56,199 nt of DNA, from the NCBI GenBank assembly GCA_000432855.1, contig HF990865.1:61606-117804 (forward strand), given 5' to 3'. Position numbers and translations under genes: made by a program. Shown one piece after another: positions 19,392 through 28,081 of the stretch. The stretch comes from Firmicutes bacterium CAG:822 (GTDB lineage: Bacteria > Bacillota_I > Bacilli_A > RF39 > UBA660). A model generated the notes under the pieces. That model had not been told where the DNA came from. It worked only from the letters and a program-made list of their open reading frames with translations, and searched no databases. Numbering within the stretch: position 1 is the first letter of the stretch; each line of letters starts with the position of its first letter.

Positions 19392-19497
19392 AAACATTTC
19401 CTCCTAAGACAATTATACATTAAAATGATAAATTTTCATAATTAATTACTACTTTGATTTTTTGTTAACAAACATATATTAAAAAGTCCAATGTAAA

Positions 19498-19530
19498 ACG
19501 ACCGCTTCGCGGTCGTCCAAACCCTTCGGG
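19498..19530 (-). repeat. Two GC-rich hairpins downstream of the displaced variable region
   Basis: ACGACCGC (19498-19505) and GCGGTCGT (19509-19516) make a perfect 8-bp stem with a GAA loop on the minus strand; CCC/GGG with a GAA loop follows at 19522-19530. They lie just past the stop of the target fragment (19558). Well-studied DGR target genes have an 8-bp stem with a short GNA-type loop shortly downstream of the variable region that promotes retrohoming. A plain terminator role is also possible, since T follows the first hairpin. Confidence 0.6.
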
Positions 19531-19557
19531 CTTGCCTTTTATTCTTATCTTATTTCA

Positions 19558-20053
19558 TCACGAAACAATTTTATATGGATCTTCTAAAGTTCCACTTCCA
19601 CTTAATGTGATATCAGATTTTAGATATGCGGCGGGACGCGGCGCATCGCCGGAAGTGTTCGCAAAGTGGCCGAGGCTGCCATCATCATTGACATTCCAAA
19701 CGGCGCGAGAGCTGTCAGCGTCCGGAGAAATTATCCACCAATAACTTCCTGATATATACATCCAATCTGTATTTCGGCATGTTTCATAATTCTCAAAATT
19801 TGTTTTGTCTGTTCCACAATTTGCCATATCACTATTCGCTCTTAAATAATCACTATGACTTATTAATCCTATATTCCCATTCCATGTTGTTCCTTGTTCA
19901 CTTACTATTTGGGCTGATAAATCATCATTATCTTGTTCAACTGCCCCTATTCCCCATGTATGGGATTCTATATTATCTTTTATGGAATTATCTAAACCAT
20001 TATAATATTCTCCATTTAAATATGTATTTAACGTTGCTGGTCTTGCGGGTTTG
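19558..20053 (-). pseudogene. 5'-truncated surface-protein gene fragment carrying a DGR variable region
   Basis: Read from 20053 down, the frame runs ARPATLNTYLNGEYYNG, then HTWGIGAVE, DYLRANSD, WMYISGSYWWIISPD, and ends DAPRPAAYLKSDITLSGSG to a stop at 19558. This is the C-terminal third of the surface protein at 54486-55976 (matching ARPATLNTYLNGEYYNG, IGLISVSDYLRAN and DAPRPAAYLKSDI). It has no start codon with a ribosome site: homology ends abruptly at 20053 and an in-frame stop lies a short way upstream. The N-terminal signal and stalk are missing. It is either a decayed copy, a silent cassette, or an assembly join. The fold looks like the C-type-lectin/formylglycine-enzyme type used by DGR targets. 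Confidence 0.75.
19629..19730 (-). repeat. DGR variable region (VR) matching the template at 54253-54357
   Basis: Hand alignment to the template gives 102 aligned positions with one 3-nt gap. Of 31 template T on the plus strand (A on the coding strand), 16 differ; of 71 other positions only 6 differ. The first 18 nt (CGGCGGGACGCGGCGCAT, the 3' end in coding sense) are identical and GC-rich, as expected for an initiation-of-mutagenic-homing site. In protein terms the template stop TAG has become TGG (Trp) and Asn codons have become Ser, Arg, Ala, Gly, His, Phe, Thr or Asp. Confidence 0.85.
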
Positions 20054-20103
20054 TCAAGAAAAGTGTGTAAGTAATTAATATATCATATATAAAATTATCA
20101 AAA

Positions 20104-20357
20104 AACTGATTTTCTAAAAAATATTGCACAAAAGTATATAGAAAAGACAATATCATTGGTGGTATCTTTAATCTTTTCTATATGTCTGAAAAAGAGATGC
20201 AAGAAAAAATTGGAATTTCTAAAGATCAAATCAATGTTATAAATAACTTGCGTGAAGCAAAAGAATATATCCAAAAACATCATCTTTTATAAAATGACAT
20301 AACATATATCTTCGGTATTGAAGGACTAGATTATTTAGAAAATATTAAGATAATATA
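20104..20357 (+). pseudogene. Remnant of an unidentified gene
   Basis: Plus-strand frame pieces remain without a start signal: an open stretch to a stop at 20292 ending MSEKEMQEKIGISKDQINVI followed by NNLREAKEYIQKHHLL, and then in a shifted frame IFGIEGLDYLENIKII to a stop near 20357. The pieces look like the tail of a helical gene interrupted by mutations. The family is not recognised. The rest of the 19392-20380 gap holds the target fragment, its hairpins and this debris. Confidence 0.3.
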
Positions 20358-20386
20358 AAATAGCCAAGCTCATAACTTGACTATTT
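20358..20386 (-). terminator. Terminator of nifJ
   Basis: AAATAG-c-CAAG pairs with CTTG-a-CTATTT around a 7-nt loop, one internal mismatch, spanning the nifJ stop. Confidence 0.6.
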
Positions 20387-23300
20387 TTCTTGTTTTACTA
20401 AACCTTTATAAAAATTAAATCTCTTAATAGCTTCTTCCTTATTAATCTGAAGCATCTCATCCGCATTCTCTGGATTAACTGTTTTAAGCATGCTATATCT
20501 CGTTTGATTATTTAAAAATTCATCATATAAACTAAAATCAGGATTTGGACTATCTAAACTAAATTCATCTTTAGAACCATCATATCTAAATATTGGGAAA
20601 TACCCACATTTGGTAGCTAAAGCCTCTTCTTCGACTGAACAGCCCATACCCGCTTTAATACCATGAGATATACAAGGACAGTAAGCAATTATAATTGATG
20701 GTCCTTCATGTTTAATTGCTTCGTTAAACGCTTTAATCGTCTGCATCATATTTGCCCCAAGTGACACCTGAGCCACATAAGCATTTGGATAAGCCATCGC
20801 AATTCTAGCTAAATCCTTCTTATAATTTTTCTTACCAGAAGCCGCAAACTCAGCCACCATTCCTTCTGGAGTTGCCTTAGATGCTTGACCCCCCGTATTA
20901 GAATAAACTTCTGTATTTAAAACTAAAATATTTATATTAGCTCCACTAGATAAAACATGATCAATTCCACCAAAGCCAATATCATATGCCCAGCCATCAC
21001 CACCGACAGCCCACACATTTTTAGCTATAATATAATTTTTAAGTTCTTTTAATCTAGGATGCTTCTCATAATCTATCTTTTCATAAACATCTTTAGTTAT
21101 ATTATAATCATTACTATTTTGAAGCCATTTATCAAATAACTCATCTTTATGTTTTAACATGTATTCCCTAACCATATTTTTACCATATTCAAAGCCCATC
21201 AAAATTCCATAACCAAATTCCGCATTGTCTTCAAACAAACTGTTAATCCAAGGCACACTATATGGTGCATTAGGTAGTTCTCCTCCATAAATAGATGAAC
21301 AACCAGTCGCATTCGCAATCATTAAATTATCATCAGAAAGTTGCGTTAATAATTTAATATAAGCTGTTTCTCCACATCCCGCACAAGCTCCGTGAAAAGC
21401 AAACTTAGGTTTTTGTAATTGACTACCTTTAATCGTTTCCTTTTTAAAATTATCTTTCTCTTTAACATTTTCTACTAAATAATCAAACACCCTATTATTC
21501 TTACTATCCTTAAGTTTTTCAAAGGCTAAAGCCTTATTGCCCCGCATACCTGGGCAGGTATTTATACATACCCCACAACCAGTACAGTTTTTAGCCGAAA
21601 TAGCAATCACATAATAATGATTAGGAGCCCCAAGTGCCGGCTTACATCTTTCCTTAACATAGTCAGGTGCTTTCTCATACTCTTCTTCATTAAGTAAAAA
21701 TGGTCTAATAACTCCATGTGGACAAACGAGTGAACACATCGCACACTGTATACAATTTTCTTTAATCCACCTAGGAACAAATTCTGAAATATTCTGCATC
21801 TCCGGCTCTGTATGCTCAAAAGAACCATCCTCAAAGCCTTCGAAAGCGGATACCTTTAAACCATTTCCTTTTCTATGAGCTAAAGCTTCATAAATAGTTT
21901 TACTAGGAAATTCCAAATCTTCTTCCATTTCATCTAATACTATTTCTTTTAAACTAACATCATTTAAAGCTAAAATATTATTTTCTGCAACCTCTTTACT
22001 CTTAACTCCAAACTTACGCATAACATAATCTTCGAGTTCCTTAGTTGCTTTATCTTCATCAACTAAACTGATTAACTTGAAAATAGCTTTCTCCATAATC
22101 ATACTTATTTTCATGCCTAAATTGTGTTTTCTCGCAATCTCATCCGCATCAACTACATAAACCTTAATATTTTTCTCTTTCAAAAATCTCTTATAAGGAT
22201 TTAAAGCATCTAATAAATCATTTTCAGACATACTTGTATTAATTAATAATGTGCCATTAGTAGATAGACTAGTAATCGCATCGAAAACTGATAAATAAGT
22301 ATCCTTCGAAATAACTACAAGCTTAGGGTTATGCACAAAATAAGTTGAACGAATCGGCTTATCAGAAAATCGCAAATGACTACATGTCACCCCACCAGAT
22401 TTTTTAGAATCATATTCAAAATATCCTTGAACATATTTATCACTATCACCAATAATACTAAGTAATGATTTGCTGCAGCTCACCATACCATCACTACCAT
22501 AACCATAAATCAAAACCTCAGTATTATCCGTTACATTAATATCTTCATAATCTAAAGACAAATTAGTCACATCATCATCAATACCAATTGTAAATTCATC
22601 TTTCGGATCATCTAACATATCATAGATAGCTTTAATCATGCCAGGTGTCACATCTTTACTAGAAAGTCCGTAACGGCCATGACAAATAACTAAATCCTTA
22701 TCCTTTAAACTACTTGTAATATCTAAATATAAAGGTTCTCCTTCACTGCCAGCCTCTTTAGTTCTATCTAAAACAGCTATTTTCTTAACACTATTAGGAA
22801 GTACATCTAATAAATACTTATCACTAAATGGTCTATATAAATGAACCTCAATCAAACCGATGTCGCCATTTAAATAATCAATCGTCTCATTAATCGTCTC
22901 ACAAACAGAGCCCATTGCCACAATCACCTTTGTAGCTTTTGGATTACCATAATAATTAAATGGTTTATAATCTATTCCTGTAAGCTTACCAACCTTACTC
23001 ATATATTCATTTACGATATCTGGCACTCTATCATAAAATTTATTTCGAGCTTCTGTTTCTTGGAAATAAATATCACCATTTTGATTAGTACCTCTTGTAA
23101 CTGGTTTTTCATTATTTAAAGCTCTACTTCTAAACTTTTCTAACTTATCATATGGTATTAATTTCTTAACTTCTTCATCTTCCAATATATTAATCTTATT
23201 AAGTTCATGACTAGTTCTAAAACCATCAAAAAAATGCATAAACGGTAAAGAGGCCTCTAAACTAGACAAATGACTTACCAAAGCTAAGTTGTAAGCATCT

Positions 23301-23734
23301 TGAACTGAAGAAGAAGCTATCATACAAAAACCAGTACTTCTTGTCGCATATACATCTTGATGATCACCAAAAATACTAAGCGCATGCGTGGCCAAAGAAC
23401 GCGCAGCCACATGCATCGTACAAGGTAACATCTCACCTGCAATCTTATACATATTTGGTATCATTAAAAGTAATCCTTGACTAGCCGTATAAGTCGAAGC
23501 TAAAACACTAGATTGCAAAATACCATGAACTAAACCAATAGCTCCCGCCTCACTTTGCATCTCTATAACTTTTGGTACTTCACCAAATATATTTTTCTTA
23601 CCTTCAAAAGACCATCTATCTATTAACTCTGGCATTGGACTAGACGGAGTAATCGGATAAATACCCGCTACCTCCGTAAATAAATACGAAGCTCGCACGC
23701 AAGCTTCATTACCATCACAAGTTATCTTTTTCAT
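20381..23734 (-). CDS. nifJ: Pyruvate:ferredoxin (flavodoxin) oxidoreductase
   Basis: A 1117-residue single-chain PFOR. Order of domains: domain I with GIYPITPSSPMPE (about 29-41) and an SQGLLLMIPNMYK region; domain II transketolase-C-like; domain III EKR; domain V with two 4Fe-4S motifs, CIQCAMCSLVCPHG and CTGCGVCINTCPG; and the thiamine diphosphate domain VI with HGACAGCGETAY and GGDGWAYDIGFGG. The fourth cluster ligands (CxxC near the start of domain VI and a late Cys) are present. It oxidises pyruvate with CoA to acetyl-CoA, CO2 and reduced ferredoxin, indicating anaerobic fermentation. The last 50 or so residues are shorter than in some homologues. It starts 12 nt below the rpe fusion gene and may be co-transcribed. 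Confidence 0.98.
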   Translation of the reverse strand: MKKITCDGNEACVRASYLFTEVAGIYPITPSSPMPELIDRWSFEGKKNIFGEVPKVIEMQSEAGAIGLVHGILQSSVLASTYTASQGLLLMIPNMYKIAGEMLPCTMHVAARSLATHALSIFGDHQDVYATRSTGFCMIASSSVQDAYNLALVSHLSSLEASLPFMHFFDGFRTSHELNKINILEDEEVKKLIPYDKLEKFRSRALNNEKPVTRGTNQNGDIYFQETEARNKFYDRVPDIVNEYMSKVGKLTGIDYKPFNYYGNPKATKVIVAMGSVCETINETIDYLNGDIGLIEVHLYRPFSDKYLLDVLPNSVKKIAVLDRTKEAGSEGEPLYLDITSSLKDKDLVICHGRYGLSSKDVTPGMIKAIYDMLDDPKDEFTIGIDDDVTNLSLDYEDINVTDNTEVLIYGYGSDGMVSCSKSLLSIIGDSDKYVQGYFEYDSKKSGGVTCSHLRFSDKPIRSTYFVHNPKLVVISKDTYLSVFDAITSLSTNGTLLINTSMSENDLLDALNPYKRFLKEKNIKVYVVDADEIARKHNLGMKISMIMEKAIFKLISLVDEDKATKELEDYVMRKFGVKSKEVAENNILALNDVSLKEIVLDEMEEDLEFPSKTIYEALAHRKGNGLKVSAFEGFEDGSFEHTEPEMQNISEFVPRWIKENCIQCAMCSLVCPHGVIRPFLLNEEEYEKAPDYVKERCKPALGAPNHYYVIAISAKNCTGCGVCINTCPGMRGNKALAFEKLKDSKNNRVFDYLVENVKEKDNFKKETIKGSQLQKPKFAFHGACAGCGETAYIKLLTQLSDDNLMIANATGCSSIYGGELPNAPYSVPWINSLFEDNAEFGYGILMGFEYGKNMVREYMLKHKDELFDKWLQNSNDYNITKDVYEKIDYEKHPRLKELKNYIIAKNVWAVGGDGWAYDIGFGGIDHVLSSGANINILVLNTEVYSNTGGQASKATPEGMVAEFAASGKKNYKKDLARIAMAYPNAYVAQVSLGANMMQTIKAFNEAIKHEGPSIIIAYCPCISHGIKAGMGCSVEEEALATKCGYFPIFRYDGSKDEFSLDSPNPDFSLYDEFLNNQTRYSMLKTVNPENADEMLQINKEEAIKRFNFYKGLVKQEK

Positions 23735-23746
23735 ATAATTTGCCTC

Positions 23747-24796
23747 CTACCTATGACAAGATTCATCTTCATTACCATAAACAACTGTATAATCAAAATC
23801 CGTACCGTTAGTCGTTGTCACCCTAACCGATACTCCACTAGACGATGAAACATAAGACTTATCGGTCATTGGATTAATTAAATCTTTTTCAATATATCCA
23901 GAATCAATCACTTGACCGTTAATCGTTCCCCCATTTTGAAGCACACTAACCGGTATTGTCACCGAAGAACTAGATGATGTTGGAAGTAAATTAGGGTAAT
24001 CAATCATCACCATTTTAGCCCCTTCAGTCAAATTTTTTTCTTGAACAAGGCAACTATCATATCTACTACTTTTTAAACTATTATCAATAGCTGTCACGGC
24101 AACCAAACCTAAAATACTTAAAACAACTATAACTCCAAGTAATTCAGCTAAAGTAAAACCGTTTCTTAAACTTTTCTTTAATTTATAAACCTGACTTTGA
24201 TAATTATCCGCATCAGTAATAAATGAACCCGCTACCACCACATCTGCTTTTTTAACCATTCTAATTGTATTATCATTAATACCACCGTCTACCTCAATTA
24301 TATAAGGTAAACTATTTTCATCACGGTATTCTATTAATTTATCAATCTTATCAGTTATATCGATAAATGGTTGTCCACCAGCTCCCGCTTTCACACTCAT
24401 CACTAATACCATATCTACATCGTTCAAATATGGCATAACTTTATTAACTTCCGTATCTGGATTAATAGCTATTCCCGCTTTAATTCCTTTACCATGAATA
24501 TAATCTATAATCTCAGAAACTTTATCTGTACTTTCTAAATGAAATGTAATATAACTAGGTTTTAAACCAATTACCTCATCGATGTATTTCATATTATCCA
24601 CGGCCATCAAATGCACATCAAGTGGTTTTTTTAATTTAGATAAATCTTCTTTCATTTTATTAATCGGAAGTGTTGGTCTTTCGGTAAACCTGCCATCCAT
24701 GACATCATAGTGAATATAATCACACACACTGTCAAGTGCTTTTATTTTATCAAAGTCACTTTGAACTTTTAAAAACGAACCAGCTATTTTTACCAT
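23747..24796 (-). CDS. rpe: Ribulose-phosphate 3-epimerase fused to a type IV prepilin-like domain
   Basis: A 349-residue single frame. Residues 1-205 are a complete Rpe TIM barrel: HYDVMDGRF (His29, Asp31), DVHLMAV (His62), SVKAGAGGQPFID and IEVDGGIND (Asp170), ending in the family-typical GSFITDADNY helix. Without a stop the frame continues KLKKSLRNGFTLAELLGVI, a classical prepilin motif (basic leader, Gly213 before Phe214, Glu at +5), a hydrophobic helix and a Ser/Thr-rich pseudopilin body with two cysteines (in SCLVQEK and ESCHR). No start codon or ribosome site lies at the junction. Rpe interconverts ribulose-5-P and xylulose-5-P. Its place after rsgA is the normal Firmicute rpe locus, so the pilin part was added. 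See findings. Confidence 0.9.
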   Translation of the reverse strand: MVKIAGSFLKVQSDFDKIKALDSVCDYIHYDVMDGRFTERPTLPINKMKEDLSKLKKPLDVHLMAVDNMKYIDEVIGLKPSYITFHLESTDKVSEIIDYIHGKGIKAGIAINPDTEVNKVMPYLNDVDMVLVMSVKAGAGGQPFIDITDKIDKLIEYRDENSLPYIIEVDGGINDNTIRMVKKADVVVAGSFITDADNYQSQVYKLKKSLRNGFTLAELLGVIVVLSILGLVAVTAIDNSLKSSRYDSCLVQEKNLTEGAKMVMIDYPNLLPTSSSSSVTIPVSVLQNGGTINGQVIDSGYIEKDLINPMTDKSYVSSSSGVSVRVTTTNGTDFDYTVVYGNEDESCHR

Positions 24797-24807
24797 TAAT
24801 AATCACC

Positions 24808-25635
24808 TCATTTTAAGAAATTTATATAATTATCATATCTACTTTTCAAAATAGTTCCGTCAAGTACTTTTTCTTTTACCTTACATTTTTTCTCATGAAT
24901 ATGAAAACAATCTCTAAACTGACACTCATCTCGGTAAATATTAAATTCGATAAAATTATCCCTAATATCACCTTTATCCATGCCAGTAAATTCCAAAGCT
25001 GAAAATCCCGGAGTATCAGCCACTAAGCCACCGCATAAAGCAATAAGCTCTGTATGTCTAGTTGTATGTTTTCCTCTATTTAAAGCTAGTGATATCTCAC
25101 CAGTTTTCAAATTCAAATTAGGATTAATCCTATTTAATAAAGTTGACTTTCCAGCTCCACTTTGACCAGTAAACACGCATACTTTACCACTAAATATTTT
25201 TTTAACAGCTTCTATATCATCATTAATATAAACTTCATAACCAATTTTCTTATAATAATCTATTACCGGATTAATTAAATTAATCTCATCTTCATTAAGC
25301 AAATCATATTTCGTAAAAATTATTACCGGTTTAACTCTATTATATTCACATATAACTAAGAACTTGTCCAAAAGATTAGAAGAAAAATCCGGCTTTTTTA
25401 AACTAGTAATAATTACGGCCATATCGACATTCGCAATCGCTGGACGAGTAAGTTCATTCTTTCTCGGTAAAACTTCTAAAATATATTTATTATCTTCATC
25501 AAATATAACTTCGTCACCAACTAATGGTGAAAGGCCCATATTTCTAAACTTTCCGCGGGCCTTACACACATATTCTTTTTCTGAAGTTTTAACTGTATAA
25601 TCATTACTAATTAACTTTACTATCTTTCCCTGCAT
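24808..25635 (-). CDS. rsgA: Ribosome small-subunit-dependent GTPase A
   Basis: A 275-residue circularly permuted GTPase: an N-terminal OB fold (about 1-65), G4 FTKYDL, G1 GQSGAGKSTLLN, G3 VADTPGFSAL, and a C-terminal zinc knuckle with Cys/His residues CQFRDCFHIHEKKC. It assists late 30S maturation. The gene sits between prkC and rpe as in Bacillus, and its start abuts the prkC stop. Confidence 0.97.
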   Translation of the reverse strand: MQGKIVKLISNDYTVKTSEKEYVCKARGKFRNMGLSPLVGDEVIFDEDNKYILEVLPRKNELTRPAIANVDMAVIITSLKKPDFSSNLLDKFLVICEYNRVKPVIIFTKYDLLNEDEINLINPVIDYYKKIGYEVYINDDIEAVKKIFSGKVCVFTGQSGAGKSTLLNRINPNLNLKTGEISLALNRGKHTTRHTELIALCGGLVADTPGFSALEFTGMDKGDIRDNFIEFNIYRDECQFRDCFHIHEKKCKVKEKVLDGTILKSRYDNYINFLK

Positions 25636-27347
25636 TACATATCTCCAGTATCACTAGGTTCTGTCGCATCTTGTAATTCTGGATTCTTAACAACTTTAAT
25701 TCTTAAATTATCTCCACTGTTAATTCGGCTTCCAGCTCCCATATTTTGATACGTAACTACACCTTCACTCTTTGTCATATCTTCAATATAAGTTACATTT
25801 AAAGTTATACCATTTTCATCACAGAACTTCTTAACATCATCTTCTGTATAAGTTCCATCGGTAAAATTAGGATAAGTCTTATAAATATTAGGAATTGTTA
25901 AAGTAATTGTATCACCATCGCCAAGTTTAGTTCCAGGCTCTACATCTTGATCAATTATTGTATTTTCTTTAACTCCATCCCCACTTGCGACATCTCTTTC
26001 TTCTGTCACAACTCTAATACCAGCATCCTCTAACTCTCTCTTAACATCATCGACATCTTCACCAGTATAATCTTCAATTTCAATTTTTTCAGAACCTGTC
26101 GATACAATAAGCGTTACTTTAGTTCCTTCTTTTACACTTTCACCAATTTCTGGATCAGTTCCAATAACCTTACCTTCATCGACATCGTCACTAGCTTCTT
26201 CCTTAGTTTTCTTTTCTACCTCTAATCCATCATCTTCTAAAGCGTTCTGTGCTTGTTCAACTGTCATACCTTGAACATCAGGAATCTCGACATCAGAACC
26301 AGATGAAATTCTTGGCCATAAAATAAATACAAACAATAAAGCTGCAATTAAAACTCCAACGATTGTTCCTAAAATAATCAAAGCTTTATTCATTCTTTTA
26401 TCTTTTTTAGTTTCCTCATTTTCCGCATTTCTAGCTACTCTTCCACCTCTAGGTAGTGGTTTATCATCATCATCAAAACCTTTTTCTGGATATTTATAAA
26501 CAACTTTAGGTTCATTAAACCTTTCTTTATCTAAAGCTGTTTCTAAATCCTCATGCATCTCCCACGCTGATTCATAACGGTTCCTAGGATTTTTAGCTGA
26601 TGCTCTTAGAATGATATTTTCGATAGATTGTGGCATTTCTGGATCATATTCACAAATACTCGGAATCGGTTCATTCATATGTTTAATAGCCACTTCAACT
26701 GGATTATCACCTTTAAAAGGTACATGACCAGTTACAAGTTCATACATTAAAATACCTAATGAATAAATATCACTTTTGATAGTTGCTGCCCCACCATTTG
26801 CTTGCTCAGGCGGTATATAATAAACAGTTCCCATTACACTATTTGTTTGGGTAAATTCACCCGCATTTAAAGCTACCGCAATACCAAAGTCCATTATTTT
26901 AACTCGTCCATCTTCTAAAATAATGACATTTTGTGGTTTAATATCGCGGTGAATAATATAACTCTCATGTGCATGCGCTACCGCACTAGTAAGTTGAAGC
27001 ATTATATCAACTACTTCTGGTAAAGTTAAACTACCTCTTTTCTTAATTAATTGTTTTAAAGTAAATCCTTGAACATATTCCATTACAATAAAATATTTTC
27101 CGTCATCTTCGCCAACGTCATAAACCTCGACAATATTAGGGTCATTTAAAGAACTAGCTGAAATAGCTTCTCTTTGAAAACGTCTTACAAACTTTTCATC
27201 CTCAGCTAAATCTCCTCTTAAAATTTTAACCGCTACTTTTCTGTCTAAAATAGTATCTTGGGCGAGATAGACATTCGCCATTCCACCTTCACCGATAGAT
27301 CTAATGATTTCATAACGATCATTAATAAGTTGTCCCCTTGTTATCAT
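25635..27347 (-). CDS. prkC: PASTA-domain Ser/Thr protein kinase
   Basis: A 570-residue membrane kinase. Kinase domain about 10-270: glycine loop IGEGGMANVYLAQD, VAVKIL lysine, catalytic IIHRDIKPQN, DFG in KIMDFGIA, and GTVYYIPPEQ in the activation loop. One membrane helix (about 322-344, IILGTIVGVLIAALLFVFIL). Three extracellular PASTA repeats (about 350-480) and a fourth, diverged one to the C-terminus, which bind muropeptides. It couples cell-wall signals to phosphorylation of division and translation proteins. It overlaps prpC by 4 nt, so kinase and phosphatase are co-expressed. Confidence 0.97.
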   Translation of the reverse strand: MITRGQLINDRYEIIRSIGEGGMANVYLAQDTILDRKVAVKILRGDLAEDEKFVRRFQREAISASSLNDPNIVEVYDVGEDDGKYFIVMEYVQGFTLKQLIKKRGSLTLPEVVDIMLQLTSAVAHAHESYIIHRDIKPQNVIILEDGRVKIMDFGIAVALNAGEFTQTNSVMGTVYYIPPEQANGGAATIKSDIYSLGILMYELVTGHVPFKGDNPVEVAIKHMNEPIPSICEYDPEMPQSIENIILRASAKNPRNRYESAWEMHEDLETALDKERFNEPKVVYKYPEKGFDDDDKPLPRGGRVARNAENEETKKDKRMNKALIILGTIVGVLIAALLFVFILWPRISSGSDVEIPDVQGMTVEQAQNALEDDGLEVEKKTKEEASDDVDEGKVIGTDPEIGESVKEGTKVTLIVSTGSEKIEIEDYTGEDVDDVKRELEDAGIRVVTEERDVASGDGVKENTIIDQDVEPGTKLGDGDTITLTIPNIYKTYPNFTDGTYTEDDVKKFCDENGITLNVTYIEDMTKSEGVVTYQNMGAGSRINSGDNLRIKVVKNPELQDATEPSDTGDM

Positions 27348-28081
27348 TTATTTTCCTCCTTCTGTAAATAAGCTACTGAAATGTTATCTGTTCCTCCACG
27401 GTTGTTTGCTTTATTAATTAATTTTTGTACTTTTGCATCGATATCTATATCACTATTTAAAACATTTTCGATTTGTGTATCATCAAGCATATTAGTAAGT
27501 CCATCACTGCAAAGTAATATCGCATTTACATCTCGCTCGACATCAAAGACATCCATTTCAACTGATATATTAGCTCCAAGTGCCCTCATCAAAACATTTT
27601 TTCTCGGATGATCTTTGGCTTCTTCTTCTGTAATTTCTCCAGATTTTACAAGTAAATTGACCAAAGTATGATCATTAGTTATTTTATATAATTTTTTATT
27701 TTTAATTACAAAACCTGAAGAATCACCGATATTTCCAAATAGCAAAAACTCATCAGTTAAAAGGGCCATAACTATTGTCGTTCCCATTCCTAAACTCTCA
27801 GGATTCTCTTCAGTATATCTATAAAGAAGCATATTAGCTTCACTAACTATTTCCTTTAAAAAATTAATCGCATCCTCTTTATTTCCTACACTAGATGTAT
27901 CGATAAACCTTTTACCAATATGGGTTATTGCAATCGATGAAGCAATTTCTCCACCCTTGTGACCGCCCATACCATCAGCTACCGCCATAAGTATTTCACC
28001 AGAATTGTTTTTAACAATTGTTACACTATCTTCATTATGATCTCTGACTTGGCCAGGATCGGTTAAATATGAAAATTCCAT
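27344..28081 (-). CDS. prpC: PP2C-type protein phosphatase
   Basis: A 245-residue PPM phosphatase with motifs DPGQVRDHNEDS, AVADGMGGHKGGEIAS (metal-binding Asp-Gly), GMGTTIVMAL, FGNIGDSSGF, LLCSDGLTNML and GGTDNISVAYL. It reverses PrkC phosphorylation. Overlaps rlmN upstream and prkC downstream; the order rlmN-prpC-prkC-rsgA-rpe is the conserved Firmicute arrangement. Confidence 0.96.
   Translation of the reverse strand: MEFSYLTDPGQVRDHNEDSVTIVKNNSGEILMAVADGMGGHKGGEIASSIAITHIGKRFIDTSSVGNKEDAINFLKEIVSEANMLLYRYTEENPESLGMGTTIVMALLTDEFLLFGNIGDSSGFVIKNKKLYKITNDHTLVNLLVKSGEITEEEAKDHPRKNVLMRALGANISVEMDVFDVERDVNAILLCSDGLTNMLDDTQIENVLNSDIDIDAKVQKLINKANNRGGTDNISVAYLQKEENK

Noticed and set aside
20098..20283. 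Minus-strand 61-codon frame in the debris next to nifJ
   Set aside because: Hydrophobic shadow sequence without ribosome site; the opposite strand gives more protein-like pieces.
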